Part shown: one piece after another, positions 9,458-19,832 of the stretch
Layout of the letters: each line of letters opens with the position of its first letter
Position numbering within the stretch: the stretch's first letter is position 1
NCBI GenBank assembly: GCA_016893485.2
Contig: JAFEKX020000001.1
Coordinates: 6,961,501-7,025,500, forward strand
DNA from: Streptomyces sp. P3
GTDB taxonomy: Bacteria > Actinomycetota > Actinomycetes > Streptomycetales > Streptomycetaceae
Direction of reading: 5' to 3'
DNA: 64,000 bases
The notes under the pieces: generated by a model
The model's input: the letters and a program-made list of their open reading frames with translations, nothing else
The model's database searches: none
What the model was told of the DNA's origin: nothing
Position numbers and translations under genes: made by a program

Positions 9458-11485
9458 GTGGACGGGCGGCAGTGGCACTCCACCATCGCGGCGGCACAGG
9501 CCGGTGACCGGCGGGCCCTGGACGAACTGGTCGCGGGCTGGCTGCCGTTGGTCTACAACGTGGTCGGCCGCGCCCTCAACGGCCACGCGGACGTGGACGA
9601 CGTGGTCCAGGAGACGATGCTCCGCGCCGTCGACCACCTCGGCTCGCTCCGCGACCCGGACAGCTTCCGGTCCTGGCTGGTGGCCATCGCCATGCGCCAG
9701 ATCCGGGGCCGGGCGCGCCGCACCTCCCGGACCGGCTGCCCGACGGACTGCCCGGTGGAGCCACCGACTTCGCCGAACTGACCTTCCTGCGGCTCCAGTT
9801 GGAGGGCCAGCGGCGCGAGGTCGCGGAGGCGGTGCGCTGGCTCGACGACGAGGACCGCCAACTCCTCTCCCTGTGGTGGCTGGAGGTCGCGGGCGAACTC
9901 ACCCGCCGCGAACTGGCGTCGGCGCTCGGCATCAGCCGCCAGCACGCCGCCGTCCGCGTCCAGCGCATGAAGGAACGCCTCGAAACCGCCCGTGCGATCG
10001 TCCGCGCCCTCGACACCGCCTGCCCCGACCTCCGCGCCACCACCGCCCGTTGGGACGGCCGCCGGGACTCGGTCTGGCGCAAACGCCTGGCCCGTCACCT
10101 GCGCGGCTGCGCCTACTGCGGCGACCCACGCGAGTCCGTCGTACCGGCGGAACGCCTCCTCGCCGGCATCGCCCTGGTCCCGCTTCCGCTCGGCTTCACC
10201 CTGTCGCTGGCGTTCGGCGCGAAGACTGCGGCTGCGGCGACGGGGGTGGTCGGGGTCGCCTTTGGGGTGGGGGGTGAGTGGGGCGGCCGGTACCGGTGGC
10301 GTCACAGGTGCGGCGGGGTTCGCGGGTTCGGCGGGTGCTTCCGGCGTTGCCGGTTCCGCCGGGGCGGCCTTCGGAGCGGGGACGGGCGGGGCGGCGGGCG
10401 TCACCGGCGCCGCGGGCTCCGCAGGTGCGGTCGGCTCGACGGGAGCTGTAGGCGCGGCGGGTTCCCTGGGCTCGGCGGGCGCGGCCGGGACGGCGGGCTC
10501 TGCGGGTGCGGGAGGTTCGGCAGGGGCCGCCGGCGCGTCCGGCGTCGCGGGTTCGGCGGGAGCGTCCGGGGCCGCGGGCTCGGCAGGTGTTCCGGCCGGC
10601 TGGTCCGCCAAGCTGCTCGGGGTGTTGACCAAGCCCGCCGTGGCCGTGGCCGCGGGGGCGACGATCGCGGCGGGCGGCGTCTACGTCGTCACCCAGTCCC
10701 CGAACGACCGACCCCCAGGGCCCTCATCCCCACGGCGGCGGCCACCGCACCCGGCCCGGGCGCCGACGCCCCGACGACCTCCGCGTCCCCCTCACCGTCC
10801 CCGTCCCGGTCGCCCTCCCCGTCCACGTCCCCGTCGAAGAAGACGACCACCACCGGCCCCTACGGCTCGGTCGTCGACGCCGTGGACCGGGCGCCGGACC
10901 CCAACACGCCCCCCCACCGCCCTCCCGCACCGCCCCGCGTCCGGCGTGTCCAGCACCGGCGGCGCGCACGCCACGCTGAACCATCGCGGGGACAACGTGA
11001 CGCTCAGCGGCCAGGGTTACGTCCTCGTCCGCTGGCAGATCTCGCCGCAGTACCGCAACGGCGCGGTGGTGATGCCGAGTTGGACCGCCCTGAAGGGCAA
11101 GCTCTTCCACGTGGCCTCCGGCGGCGGCCGTCGCATGGACGACCCGGTCAGCACCACCGACACCACCGCCACCGGCATGGGCAACTCCACCACCGGCTAC
11201 GACGTCCTGCCCACCGGCACCCAACAGATGTGGCAGAACGAGTACTTCCACGTCGACGGCAGCGTCACCCTCACCGTCAACGAACGCGGCGCCGACTACG
11301 GCCTCAACGTCTTCCCCACCACCTGGGACGCCGTGGAGAAGGACATCACCACCGGCCCCACCCAGGGCGCGACCCGTTACGGCCTCACCCGTGACACCGG
11401 CAAGGACAACACCCCGGTACCGCAGTACGTCACCCGCACGACTCCGGCCGACCCGGCGACGGTGGCTCAGGAGTCCCGCGTGTAG
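9458..11485 (+). CDS. Membrane-anchored ECF sigma factor with fused zinc motif, Gly-X-Y tract and extracytoplasmic domain
   Basis: Reconstructed length is about 675 residues. Region 2 (ADVDDVVQETMLRAVDHLGS) and region 4 (TRRELASALGISRQHAAVRV) make an ECF sigma core. HLRGCAYC follows, an HxxxCxxC pattern like zinc-binding anti-sigma domains. After it come a hydrophobic stretch (LLAGIALVPLPLGFTLSLAF), 35 Gly-X-Y triplets (10280-10594), a second helix (AVAVAAGATIAAGGVYVV), a Ser/Pro linker (SPSPSPSRSPSPSTSPSKK), and a beta-rich C-terminal domain containing GYVLVRWQISPQYR and QQMWQNEYFHVDG. The GTG at 9458 has AGGA in front; the GTG at 9446 is possible. Frame breaks lie near 9735, 10270, 10705 and 10925. 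Sigma factors fused to membrane and outer domains are known in actinobacteria (ECF53-like groups). How the core is released is unknown. Confidence 0.75.
10280..10594 (+). repeat. Gly-X-Y triplet repeat tract inside the sigma factor gene
   Basis: Thirty-five consecutive nine-base units encode Gly-X-Y with mostly Ala, Ser, Val and Thr in X and Y (for example GAAGSAGAVGSTGAVGAAG). There is one interruption, FGA. Proline is almost absent, so a stable collagen helix is doubtful. The DNA is a run of GGC/GGT plus GCG/TCG codons, an obvious place for repeat slippage. Confidence 0.8.
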
Positions 11486-11637
11486 TCCTCCTGCGCGGCC
11501 ATGACGTCGTCCCCGTGCGCGAAGTCCTTCGGCGTTCCGCTGCGCGGCGACGACCCCGAAGCGCTCGCGGTCGTAGGCCAGTTGGTGCGGGACCTCGGCC
11601 GCGCCGCTGATCCGGCTGTGGGCGGGGGAGGGTGGAC
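11467..11637 (-). other. Possible small or decayed reading frame, unrecognised
   Basis: On the minus strand one frame reads SRISGAAEVPHQLAYDRERF and on through GVVAAQRNAEGL. A second frame then reads KDFAHGDDVMAAQEDYTRDS to a stop at 11467. The two join into a plausible acidic C-terminus if one frame change is allowed. No credible start codon precedes it; the upstream ATG runs into TGA after two codons. It follows the GDPD terminator hairpin. It may be a gene remnant; I do not recognise the family. Confidence 0.25.
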
Positions 11638-11649
11638 GCTCAGTCCATC

Positions 11650-11674
11650 GCCCCGCCAAGGGGGTTGGCGGGGC
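11650..11674 (-). terminator. Terminator-like hairpin after the GDPD gene
   Basis: GCCCCGCCAA (11650-11659) and TTGGCGGGGC (11665-11674) form a perfect ten-base-pair stem with a five-base GGGGG loop. It sits 16 bases beyond the GDPD stop on the minus strand. No U-tract follows, as is common in Streptomyces. Confidence 0.7.
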
Positions 11675-11689
11675 GGCACGACAGAACCC

Positions 11690-12380
11690 TCAGCCCTTCT
11701 TCCTGAGCCCGCACAGCACGTCGACGCGGTTGGTGGTGATCGAGTCGACGCCCATGTCGAGGAGCCGGCGCATCGAACGACGGGTGTCCGGGGTCCACAC
11801 CGACAGCAGATAGCCCTCGCGGTGGATGTGCGCGGTGAGGTCCCGATCGACCAGCGTGAAGCGGTAGTTGAGCCAGCGCGGCCGTACCGCGTCGAGCACG
11901 GCGGGGCGCGGGGGAGCGAGGGAGGTCCAGGTCAGGGCGATCTCGGCGGAGGCGTCGGCGGCGCGGACGGCGAGCATGGCGTGGCGTGGCGCCCGCGCAG
12001 TAGTACACGCGGTCCGTCGCGCCGTACTCGCGGATCGCGTCCACGATCCGGCGCACGGCCCGCTGGTCGGCGGGGCCGGGCAGGTCGACCATCACCCGGC
12101 TGCCCTCGGTCGCGGCGAGTGCCTCGGCGAGCGTCGGCACCCGGCCGTCGGTGAGCCCGCGCACCTCGTCCACCGACAGGGAGGCCAGCGGCCGGTCCAC
12201 CTCCCACAGCCGTTTCAGCGTCTCGTCGTGCAGCAGCACGGGTACGCCGTCACGGGTCAGCCGTACGTCGAACTCGACCGCGTCCGCGCCCTGTTCGAGC
12301 GCGGAACGCAGCGAGTCGATGGTGTTCTCGCGGAGACGGTAGGGGTCGCCGCGATGGCCCACGGCGGTCACGTTCTGCAT
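11690..12380 (-). CDS. Glycerophosphodiester phosphodiesterase
   Basis: This enzyme cleaves glycerophosphodiesters to glycerol-3-phosphate and an alcohol. Family motifs are clear: the catalytic HRG in VTAVGHRGDPYRLRENT, the metal-binding EFDVRLTRDG, and the second catalytic His in VLLHDETL. The barrel continues through VYYCAG and LNYRFTLVD to SVWTPDTRRSMRRLLDMGVD and TNRVD, normal C-terminal elements. About 230 residues, no signal peptide, so it is probably cytoplasmic. The ATG at 12380 is chosen because the HRG motif normally falls within the first ten residues. One frame break lies near 11990. It is downstream of the adenosine deaminase gene on the same strand with a gap of about 20 bases, so both may be one transcript. 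Confidence 0.9.
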
Positions 12381-12399
12381 GGGCCCATTGTGCTGGTTG

Positions 12400-13467
12400 T
12401 CAGGGCGCCAGCCACGCGGAGGTGTAGGTGTCGATCTCCTCGTCGATACGGGCCTTGCCCGCCGCGTCGAGGAACGAGGCCCGCACGGCGTTCTTCGCGA
12501 GGTCGGCGACACCGCGTTCGTCGAGGTCGAGGAGGCGGGCGGCGACCGCGTACTCGTTGTTGAGGTCGGTGCCGAACATCGGCGGGTCGTCGGAGTTGAT
12601 CGTGACGAGGACGCCCGCGCGGGTGAACTCCCTGATGGGGTGCTCGTCGAGCGTGCGGACCGCGCGGGTGGCGATGTTGGAGGTCGGGCAGACCTCCAGC
12701 GCGATGCCGTGCTCGGCGAGATGCGCGAGGAGCTCGGGGTCCTGGGCGGAACTGGTGCCGTGCCCGATGCGCTCGGCGCGCAGGTCGTTCAGCGCGTCCC
12801 AAACGGTCTCGGGACCGGTGGTCTCACCGGCGTGCGGCACGGAGTGCAGCCCGGCCGCGATGGCCCGGTCGAAGTACGGCTTGAACTGCGGCCGGGGCAC
12901 CCCGATCTCGGGCCCGCCGAGCCCGAACGACACAAGCCCCTCGGGACGCAGCCGGTCATCGGTGGCGAGCCGCACGGTCTCCTCGGCGGCCTCGAGACCC
13001 GCCTCGCCGGGAATGTCGAAGCACCACCGCAGCACGGTCCCGAACTCCGCCTCCGCCGCCTTGCGGGCGTCCTCGATCGCGTCCATGAAGGCCCGCTCGT
13101 CGATCCCGCGGTGCGTCGACGAGAACGGCGTGATCGTCAACTCGGCGTACCGCACCTGCTGGCGGGCCATGTCCCGGGCGACCTCGTACGTCAGCAGCCG
13201 TACGTCCTCCGGCGTGCGGATGAGGTCGACCACGGACAGATACACGTCGATGAAGTGCGCGAAGTCCGTGAAGGTGAAGAAGTCGACCAGGGCCTCGGGG
13301 TCGGAGGGCACCTTCGTGTCGGAGTGCCGCGCGGCCAGCTCCGAGACGATCCGCGGGGAGGCGGAGCCGACGTGATGGACATGCAGCTCGGCCTTCGGCA
13401 GCCCGGCGATAAAGGCATGCAGGTCACGGGCCTGACCGGCGGCGGGTACGGCGCGTTGGTCGGACAA
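12400..13467 (-). CDS. add: Adenosine deaminase
   Basis: This zinc hydrolase converts adenosine or deoxyadenosine to inosine in purine salvage. It is intact in one frame. Metal and catalytic elements are ELHVHHVGS near the N-terminus (HxH), HSVPHAGE (zinc His and nearby Glu), ERIGHGTSS (catalytic His), and TINSDDPPMFGTDLNNEY (zinc Asp). I favour the TTG at 13467, which follows GGAGG closely, over the in-frame ATG at 13497; this gives 355 residues, typical. It probably shares a transcript with the GDPD gene 20 bases downstream. Confidence 0.88.
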   Translation of the reverse strand: MSDQRAVPAAGQARDLHAFIAGLPKAELHVHHVGSASPRIVSELAARHSDTKVPSDPEALVDFFTFTDFAHFIDVYLSVVDLIRTPEDVRLLTYEVARDMARQQVRYAELTITPFSSTHRGIDERAFMDAIEDARKAAEAEFGTVLRWCFDIPGEAGLEAAEETVRLATDDRLRPEGLVSFGLGGPEIGVPRPQFKPYFDRAIAAGLHSVPHAGETTGPETVWDALNDLRAERIGHGTSSAQDPELLAHLAEHGIALEVCPTSNIATRAVRTLDEHPIREFTRAGVLVTINSDDPPMFGTDLNNEYAVAARLLDLDERGVADLAKNAVRASFLDAAGKARIDEEIDTYTSAWLAP

Positions 13468-13544
13468 GGTTCCTCCCGGAACAGCGCCCCGGTCCATACC
13501 GGCCGGAACGCGGGTGATCGGCTGATCGATGACTCGGGATCATC

Positions 13545-13897
13545 GTAGGCCGGGGTGGGGACGGGGCGGTGGGGGAGTGGGGGTGCTGGTGGGCCGGCGC
13601 CGGGGGCGCTCGCGCAGGTGATGGCGGGACGGTGACGGTGGCCGCACCGGGGTTGCTGCGTAACTGGCGGGCGGCGGGCGGCACATGGGCCGGATCGGCA
13701 GCGGCGGCGGCGCCGGGCAGGACCAGCGGCCGTCCAAGTGGCTGTTCTGGCGGCCAGTCCATTGACGGTTCCGGCCGGGACCGACGATGACGTCCGCACT
13801 CCCGGCCGGGACCCGTGGGACAGGACTGCCTGTGGAACGCTCTAGCATGGTCGCTCGGACGATGGACCGACGGGGACAACGGGGACGGGGACGGGGC
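13545..13897. other. Intergenic region without a supported gene
   Basis: About 350 bases separate the divergent adenosine deaminase and DUF4190 genes. The open frames here (for example 13569-13790) are compositionally GC-driven, have no recognisable domain and no convincing ribosome site. The stretch should contain both promoters; I could not assign -35 or -10 boxes with confidence. Confidence 0.4.
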
Positions 13898-14724
13898 ATG
13901 GGGACGAGACACAGCCGGAGGCCAACTCCGGCGCGGGCACGGGCGCGGGCGCGAACCGGGACTTGTGGGCACCGCCGGACGGCAGGCCGTCGCTGGAAAA
14001 GGGCGCGCAGCAGCCGCCGCAGGCACCCGCACCACAACCGACCCCGCAGGACCAGCACCCGGCGACCATGGTGCAGCCGCCGCAGTCGCCGTCCGTGCAC
14101 AACCAGGCCACGGTGACCTCGATGCCGGCCGAGGGCTTCGCCCCGCCTGCTTCCGGTTCCGGCGCCCCTGGTCAAGGCCAGCCCGGCACGGCCCCGGCAC
14201 CCCGGGCTACGGCCACCCCGCCACACCTCCCGGCCTCCCCACCTACGGCACCCCGAACTACGCCCAGCCCAACACCGCAGGCGGCTACGGCACCCCGCAC
14301 CCCAGAGCGCCCCGGCCCGGGCCCCGGCGGCTACGGCTACCCCGGCTACCCGCAGGGCTACGGCTGGCCCGGTATGCCGATGGCCCCGCAGAACAACATG
14401 GGCACGGCGGCGATGGTGCTGGGCATCCTGTCCTGCTGCCTGTTCTGCATCTACGGCATCGTCTCCCTGGTCCTCGGCGTCACCGCGATCATCCTCGGCG
14501 TCAAGGGCAAGAAGCGCGCAGACCGGGGCGAGGCCACGAACCGAGGTCAGGCGCAGGCCGGTTTCATCACGGGCATCATCGGAACCACCCTGGGCGTCCT
14601 CACGGTCGCCGCGCTGGTCGTCGGCATCGTGTTCGCCGTCAACCACGGAGACAGCACCGACACCTCGGACTCCGACCCCTTCTACAACTCGGCCCCCAGC
14701 GTGACGCCCCCGCCCCAGGTCTGA
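13898..14724 (+). CDS. DUF4190-type membrane protein with Pro/Gln/Gly-rich N-terminus
   Basis: The product has about 277 residues. The N-terminal two thirds are cytoplasmic low complexity: acidic GDETQPEANSG, then Pro/Gln-rich stretches and a Gly/Tyr/Pro part (GGYGYPGYPQGYGWPGMPM). The C-terminal third has two close helices, MVLGILSCCLFCIYGIVSLV plus VTAIILGVKGKKRA, and GFITGIIGTTLGVLTVAALV, the pattern of DUF4190 proteins. A short Asp/Ser-rich tail (HGDSTDTSDSD) ends it. The ATG at 13898 is followed by a probable one-G loss (GGGG for GGGGG). Two more breaks flank 14180-14320, where the middle part reads in another frame. No enzymatic role is evident. Confidence 0.75.
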
Positions 14725-14952
14725 CCCACGGCAGCCGGGCCGGAACGCCCCACGAGCCGCCAGCCGCCAACGCACGGGAGCGGGTCGTGGCGGTACGGCG
14801 CAGCCCGCCGCGTACCCGGCACCAACCCCGCTGCCCCCTGTCAACAAACGGCGGGGCCCGACCGGCGGCGGGCTCGCTGTACCGCCACGACCCCGACCCC
14901 ACAACGCACGAGCGCGCCCACCCGCACCGGTGACCCCGCCCACCCAGACCCC

Positions 14953-15000
14953 CAGGGGCGCGGGGAACTGCGCGCCCAGCCCCCACGCACCCGCACCCAC
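14953..15000. repeat. Streptomyces intergenic repeat (GGGGCGCGGGG family)
   Basis: CAGGGGCGCGGGGAACTGCG followed by CGCCCAGCCCCCACG matches a short interspersed sequence that I recognise between genes in many Streptomyces genomes. Its halves can pair (GGGG...CCCC, GCG...CGC). It lies in the 314-base gap 14725-15038 between convergent genes, which otherwise holds only C-rich low complexity. A second copy of the core, inverted, is at 40764-40837. A terminator or folding role is conjecture. Confidence 0.6.
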
Positions 15001-15038
15001 ACAACAACTCCAGGCCCCCCACCCCCAAGGCCCCCGGG

Positions 15039-15626
15039 TCACCCCTCCCGCAACCGCTCCCGAGCCACCATCAACGCAAACCCCAACAAGTTGGGCCCCG
15101 CCACCGCTCAGGATCCCCGCAGCCACATCATCCGCGGCAAGCCCAATCCCCACACCCGGTCAACCGGACTCGCCTCAACAAGCACCCGCTCCCCGTCCCC
15201 AGCAAAAACCCCCGCAACTCCGCATCCGCCGAGAACTTCCGCACACTCCCTCGATGACGATCCCGACCCGCTCCCGAGCCCAGACCTCCTCGTCGAACCC
15301 CCGCACCAACCGTCCCGCGTTCTTCGCCTGAGACGGATGCCCCGCACCCAGCACCCGCGCCAACGCGTCCCCGTCGCCGAACAGGCGCGCCTTCCCCGCC
15401 ATCATCCAGTGCTCGGCGGTCGCATACGTGACCCCGTCCACCGTGAACGGCGACGGCCACCACTGGCTCAGACAGCTCGCGCCCACGCGGCCGTCCGCCC
15501 GCGGCCGGTGCCCCCAGAAGTGCAGGTACTTGACCTTCGCCCCGGCGCGCACTTCCCTGATCAGGGCTTCCTGAGAGTCGATCTTTCCGGCGCCCCCGCC
15601 GTGAGCTTCCCCGTGATCCCGTCCAT
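15039..15626 (-). CDS. NADAR (YbiA/DUF1768) family N-glycosidase-like protein
   Basis: NADAR domain proteins cleave N-glycosidic bonds in ADP-ribose or riboflavin-pathway intermediates. The chain of about 195 residues reads VKYLHFWGHRPR, LSQWWPSPFTVDGVTYATAE, HWMMAGKARLFGD, GRLVRGFDEEVWARER and, near the end, DPERWRGPNLLGFALMVARE, which are the family's conserved blocks. The probable start is the ATG at 15626 (MDGITGKLTAGA), with a break near 15590. Further breaks are near 15230 and 15165. It stands alone and convergent with the DUF4190 gene. Clean-up of toxic riboflavin intermediates is the known role of YbiA; an ADP-ribose role is also possible. Confidence 0.8.
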
Positions 15627-15697
15627 ACACGCGAGTCTTGCAGGCACCACTGACACTCCGTCCCCCTTTTCCACGAGGACTCGACACCTGGTCGACA

Positions 15698-15742
15698 GAT
15701 TCCGTCGCGTAACCAAAAGGCAACAACGGAATCACTTGTTGG
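15698..15742. promoter_or_regulatory. Nested inverted repeats upstream of the putrescine operon
   Basis: GATTCCGT (15698-15705) pairs perfectly with ACGGAATC (15726-15733). Overlapping it, CAACAA (15721-15726) pairs with TTGTTG (15737-15742). The stretch is AT-richer than its flanks and lies about 95 bases before the aldehyde dehydrogenase start, in the 210-base gap 15627-15836. It is a candidate operator for the polyamine genes. The regulator is not identifiable here; PucR at 30565 is one possibility. Confidence 0.45.
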
Positions 15743-15836
15743 AGTCCCTTTGCTCTGTCAGGATCGGCATTCAAATCGAGCTGGAGCTACGCCACCCGCC
15801 AGCGGACGAAGCGGGGCGAAGGCGGAGGAGAGCGAC

Positions 15837-17370
15837 ATGCACAACCCGGGCAGCGAGACCCCGGAACGATTCCCCGCACAGGAGTACTTCGCGGACGGCG
15901 CGCAGTTCATCGCGGGCCGCCTGACGAAGGGCACCTCGGGCCGCACCCATGCCGTCGTCGACCCGGCCACCGGCGAGGACGTATACACGTACGAGCTGGC
16001 CGGCACGGCAGACGTGGACGCGGCGGTCGCCGCGGCCCGCGCCGCGTTCCCGGGCTGGTCGGGCGCCACCCCCGGCGAGCGCTCGGACGCGCTGCACCGA
16101 TTCGCCGCCGTGCTCGCCGAGCGCGCCGACGACTTCGCCCGCGCCGAGTCACTCCAGTGCGGCAAGCCCCTCAAGCTGACCCGTGAGTTCGACGTCCCCG
16201 GGACGATCGACAACACGGCCTTCTTCGCCGGTGCCGCACGGCATCTGCAGGGACAGTCGGCGGGGGAGTACTCCGGCGACCACACGTCGTACGTACGCCG
16301 GGAACCCATCGGTGTCGTCGGCTCCATCGCGCCCTGGAACTATCCCCTCCAGATGGCTGCCTGGAAGATCCTCCCGGCGATCGCCGCGGGCAACACGATC
16401 GTGCTGAAGCCCGCCGAGCTGACCCCGCTGACCTCGCTGATGTTCGCCCAGGCCGCCACCGAGGCGGGCATCCCGGACGGTGTCATCAACATCGTCACCG
16501 GCTCGGGCAAGGAGGCCGGTGAGCACCTCGTCGGCCACCCCGACGTGGCCATGACGTCCTTCACCGGGTCCACCGCCGTCGGCAAGCGGGTCGCGGAGAT
16601 CGCGACCGCCACCGTCAAGCGCATCCACCTGGAGCTGGGCGGCAAGGCACCCTTCGTGGTCTTCGACGACGCCGATCTCGACGCCGCCGTCAACGGCGCC
16701 GTCGCCGGTTCGCTCATCAACACCGGGCAGGACTGCACGGCCGCCACGCGCGCGTACGTGCAGCGGCCCTCTACGACGCGTTCGTCCAGAAGACGGCCGC
16801 CCTCATGGCGAGCGTCCGGGTCGGCGATCCCTTCGCCCCGGGCACCGACCTCGGGCCGCTGATCTCGCACGTACAGCGCGACCGCGTCGCCGGTTTCGTC
16901 GACCGGGCGCGTGGCTACGCGCGCGTGGTGACCGGCGGCGAGGCTCCTCAGGGAGATCTCAAGAACGGCGCGTACTACCGCCCCACCCTGGTGCGGACGC
17001 CGCCCAGGACAGCGAGATCGTGCAGTCCGAGCTGTTCGGCCCGGTGCTGGTGGTCCTGCCCTTCGACACCGACGACGAGGGCATCGAGCTCGCCAACGAC
17101 ACTCCGTACGGCCTCGCGGCCTCCGCGTGGAGCCGGGACGTGTACCGGTCCCATCGCGCGACCCGCGAGATCAAGGCCGGCTGCGTGTGGATCAACGACC
17201 ACATCCCGATCATCAGCGAGATGCCTCACGGCGGATACAAGGCGTCCGGCTTCGGCAAGGACATGTCCGCCTACTCGTTCGAGGAGTACACCCAGATCAA
17301 GCACGTCATGTTCGACAACACGGCGGTGGCCCGCAAGGACTGGCACCGCACGATCTTCGGGGACCGATAG
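15837..17370 (+). CDS. Aldehyde dehydrogenase, probably gamma-aminobutyraldehyde type
   Basis: This NAD(P)-dependent enzyme likely oxidises 4-aminobutanal (from putrescine) to GABA. Motifs: GSIAPWNYPLQMAAWKILPA (cofactor and active-site Asn), ELGGKAPFVVFDDADLD (general base Glu), NTGQDCTAATR (catalytic Cys), and SELFGPVLVVLPFD. GGAGGAGAG precedes the ATG at 15837. The frame drops near 16770 and near 17005, giving about 511 residues when joined. It is first in a run with the putrescine-type importer, 57 bases before potD, and with an amine-oxidase-like gene after it. That context, more than the sequence, points to polyamine breakdown. Confidence 0.85.
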
Positions 17371-17427
17371 CAGAAACTGACGGCCGCCCGAGCCGCGGCC
17401 GTCTCCTCCCGAAAGGGCAGCACGCGC

Positions 17428-18671
17428 ATGAAGCAGTACGAGCCCGACCGCCTGACCCCGGCCGAAGTGGCCGCCGCGCGGCGCAGTTTCCGCAAGAGCA
17501 GGTCCGCGATGACCCGCCGTTCGGTGCTGCGCGCCTCCGCGGGCGGCGCGCTCGCGGTCGGCGGACTCGGGGCCCTGAGCGGCTGCGGGATCCCCGCGGC
17601 AGGCAAGACACAGGGCGGCGTGTCCGCCGACGACCACTCGGCCACGGAGAAGGAGATCGACTTCTCCAACTGGCCCGAGTACATCGACACGGACGAGAGC
17701 GGCAACCACCGTCCGACGCTGGAGGCGTTCACCAAGCGGACCGGCATCAAGGTCAAGTACACCGAGGACATCAACGACAACGACGAGTTCTTCGGCAAGA
17801 TCCAGCCGCAGCTCGCCGCCGGCCAGTCCACCGGCCGCGACCTGATCGTCCTCACCGACTGGCTGGCCGCCCGCATGATCCGTCTCGGCTACGTCCAGAA
17901 ACTGGACGCGTCGAACCTGCCGCACGCCTACGCCAACCTGTCGGACCAGTTCCGCAGCCCCGACTGGGACCCGGGCCGGGCGTACTCGTACGTATGGCAG
18001 GGCATCTCGACCGTCATCGCCTACAACAAGAAGGCGCTCGACGGCATCGAGGTGAAGTCGATCTCCGACCTCCTCGACAACCCCAAGCTCAAGGGCCGCG
18101 TCGGCTTCCTCACCGAGATGCGTGACAGCGTCGGCATGACCATGCTCGACATGGGCAAGGACCCGGCGAAGTTCACCACCGACGACTACGACGCGGTCAT
18201 CGCCCGCCTCCAGAAGGCCGTGGACCAGGGCCAGATCCGCCGTTTCACCGGCAACGACTACACGTCCGACCTCACCAAGGGCGACTTCGCCGCGTGCGTC
18301 GCCTGGGGCGGTGACATCGTCCAGCTCCAGGCGGACAACCCGGACGTCGGCTACGTCATCCCCGACGCCGGCTACATGACGTCGACCGACAACATGCTGA
18401 TCCCCAACAAGGCGCGCCACAAGACGAACGCCGAGCGGCTCATCGACTACTACTACGAACCCGAGCCGGCCGCCGAACTCGCCGCCTACGTGAACTACGT
18501 CAGCCCGGTCGCGGACGTGAAGCCCTACCTCGCCAAGATCGACAAGTCGGCGGCGAGCAACCCGCTGATCCTTCCCGACAAGGCCATGGCGGCCAAGTCC
18601 CACGCCTTCCGCTCCCTGAGCTCGAAGGAAGAGACGGCATACCAGCAGAAGTTCGCAAAGCTCACAGGGGC

Positions 18672-18675
<4 letters not shown>
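17428..18675 (+). CDS. potD: Polyamine ABC transporter substrate-binding lipoprotein
   Basis: This is the extracytoplasmic receptor of a spermidine/putrescine importer, 415 residues, intact. The N-terminus has a twin-arginine motif (MTRRSVLRASAGG) and then LGALSGCG, a lipobox whose Cys would be lipidated. The mature part starts DFSNWPEYID, the usual beginning of PotD-like proteins, and contains YVWQGISTVIAYN and CVAWGGDIVQLQ. The stop overlaps the GTG of the ATPase gene, so the four transporter genes are translationally coupled. The ligand is putrescine or spermidine by family and by the neighbouring catabolic enzymes; this is inferred. Confidence 0.9.

Positions 18676-19831
<1,156 letters not shown>

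Positions 19832-19832
<1 letters not shown>

Noticed and set aside
9553..10632. Minus-strand Pro/Ala/Glu repeat protein opposite the sigma factor
   Set aside because: It is the antisense reading of the Gly-X-Y tract and the sigma regions, which carry real domains on the plus strand.
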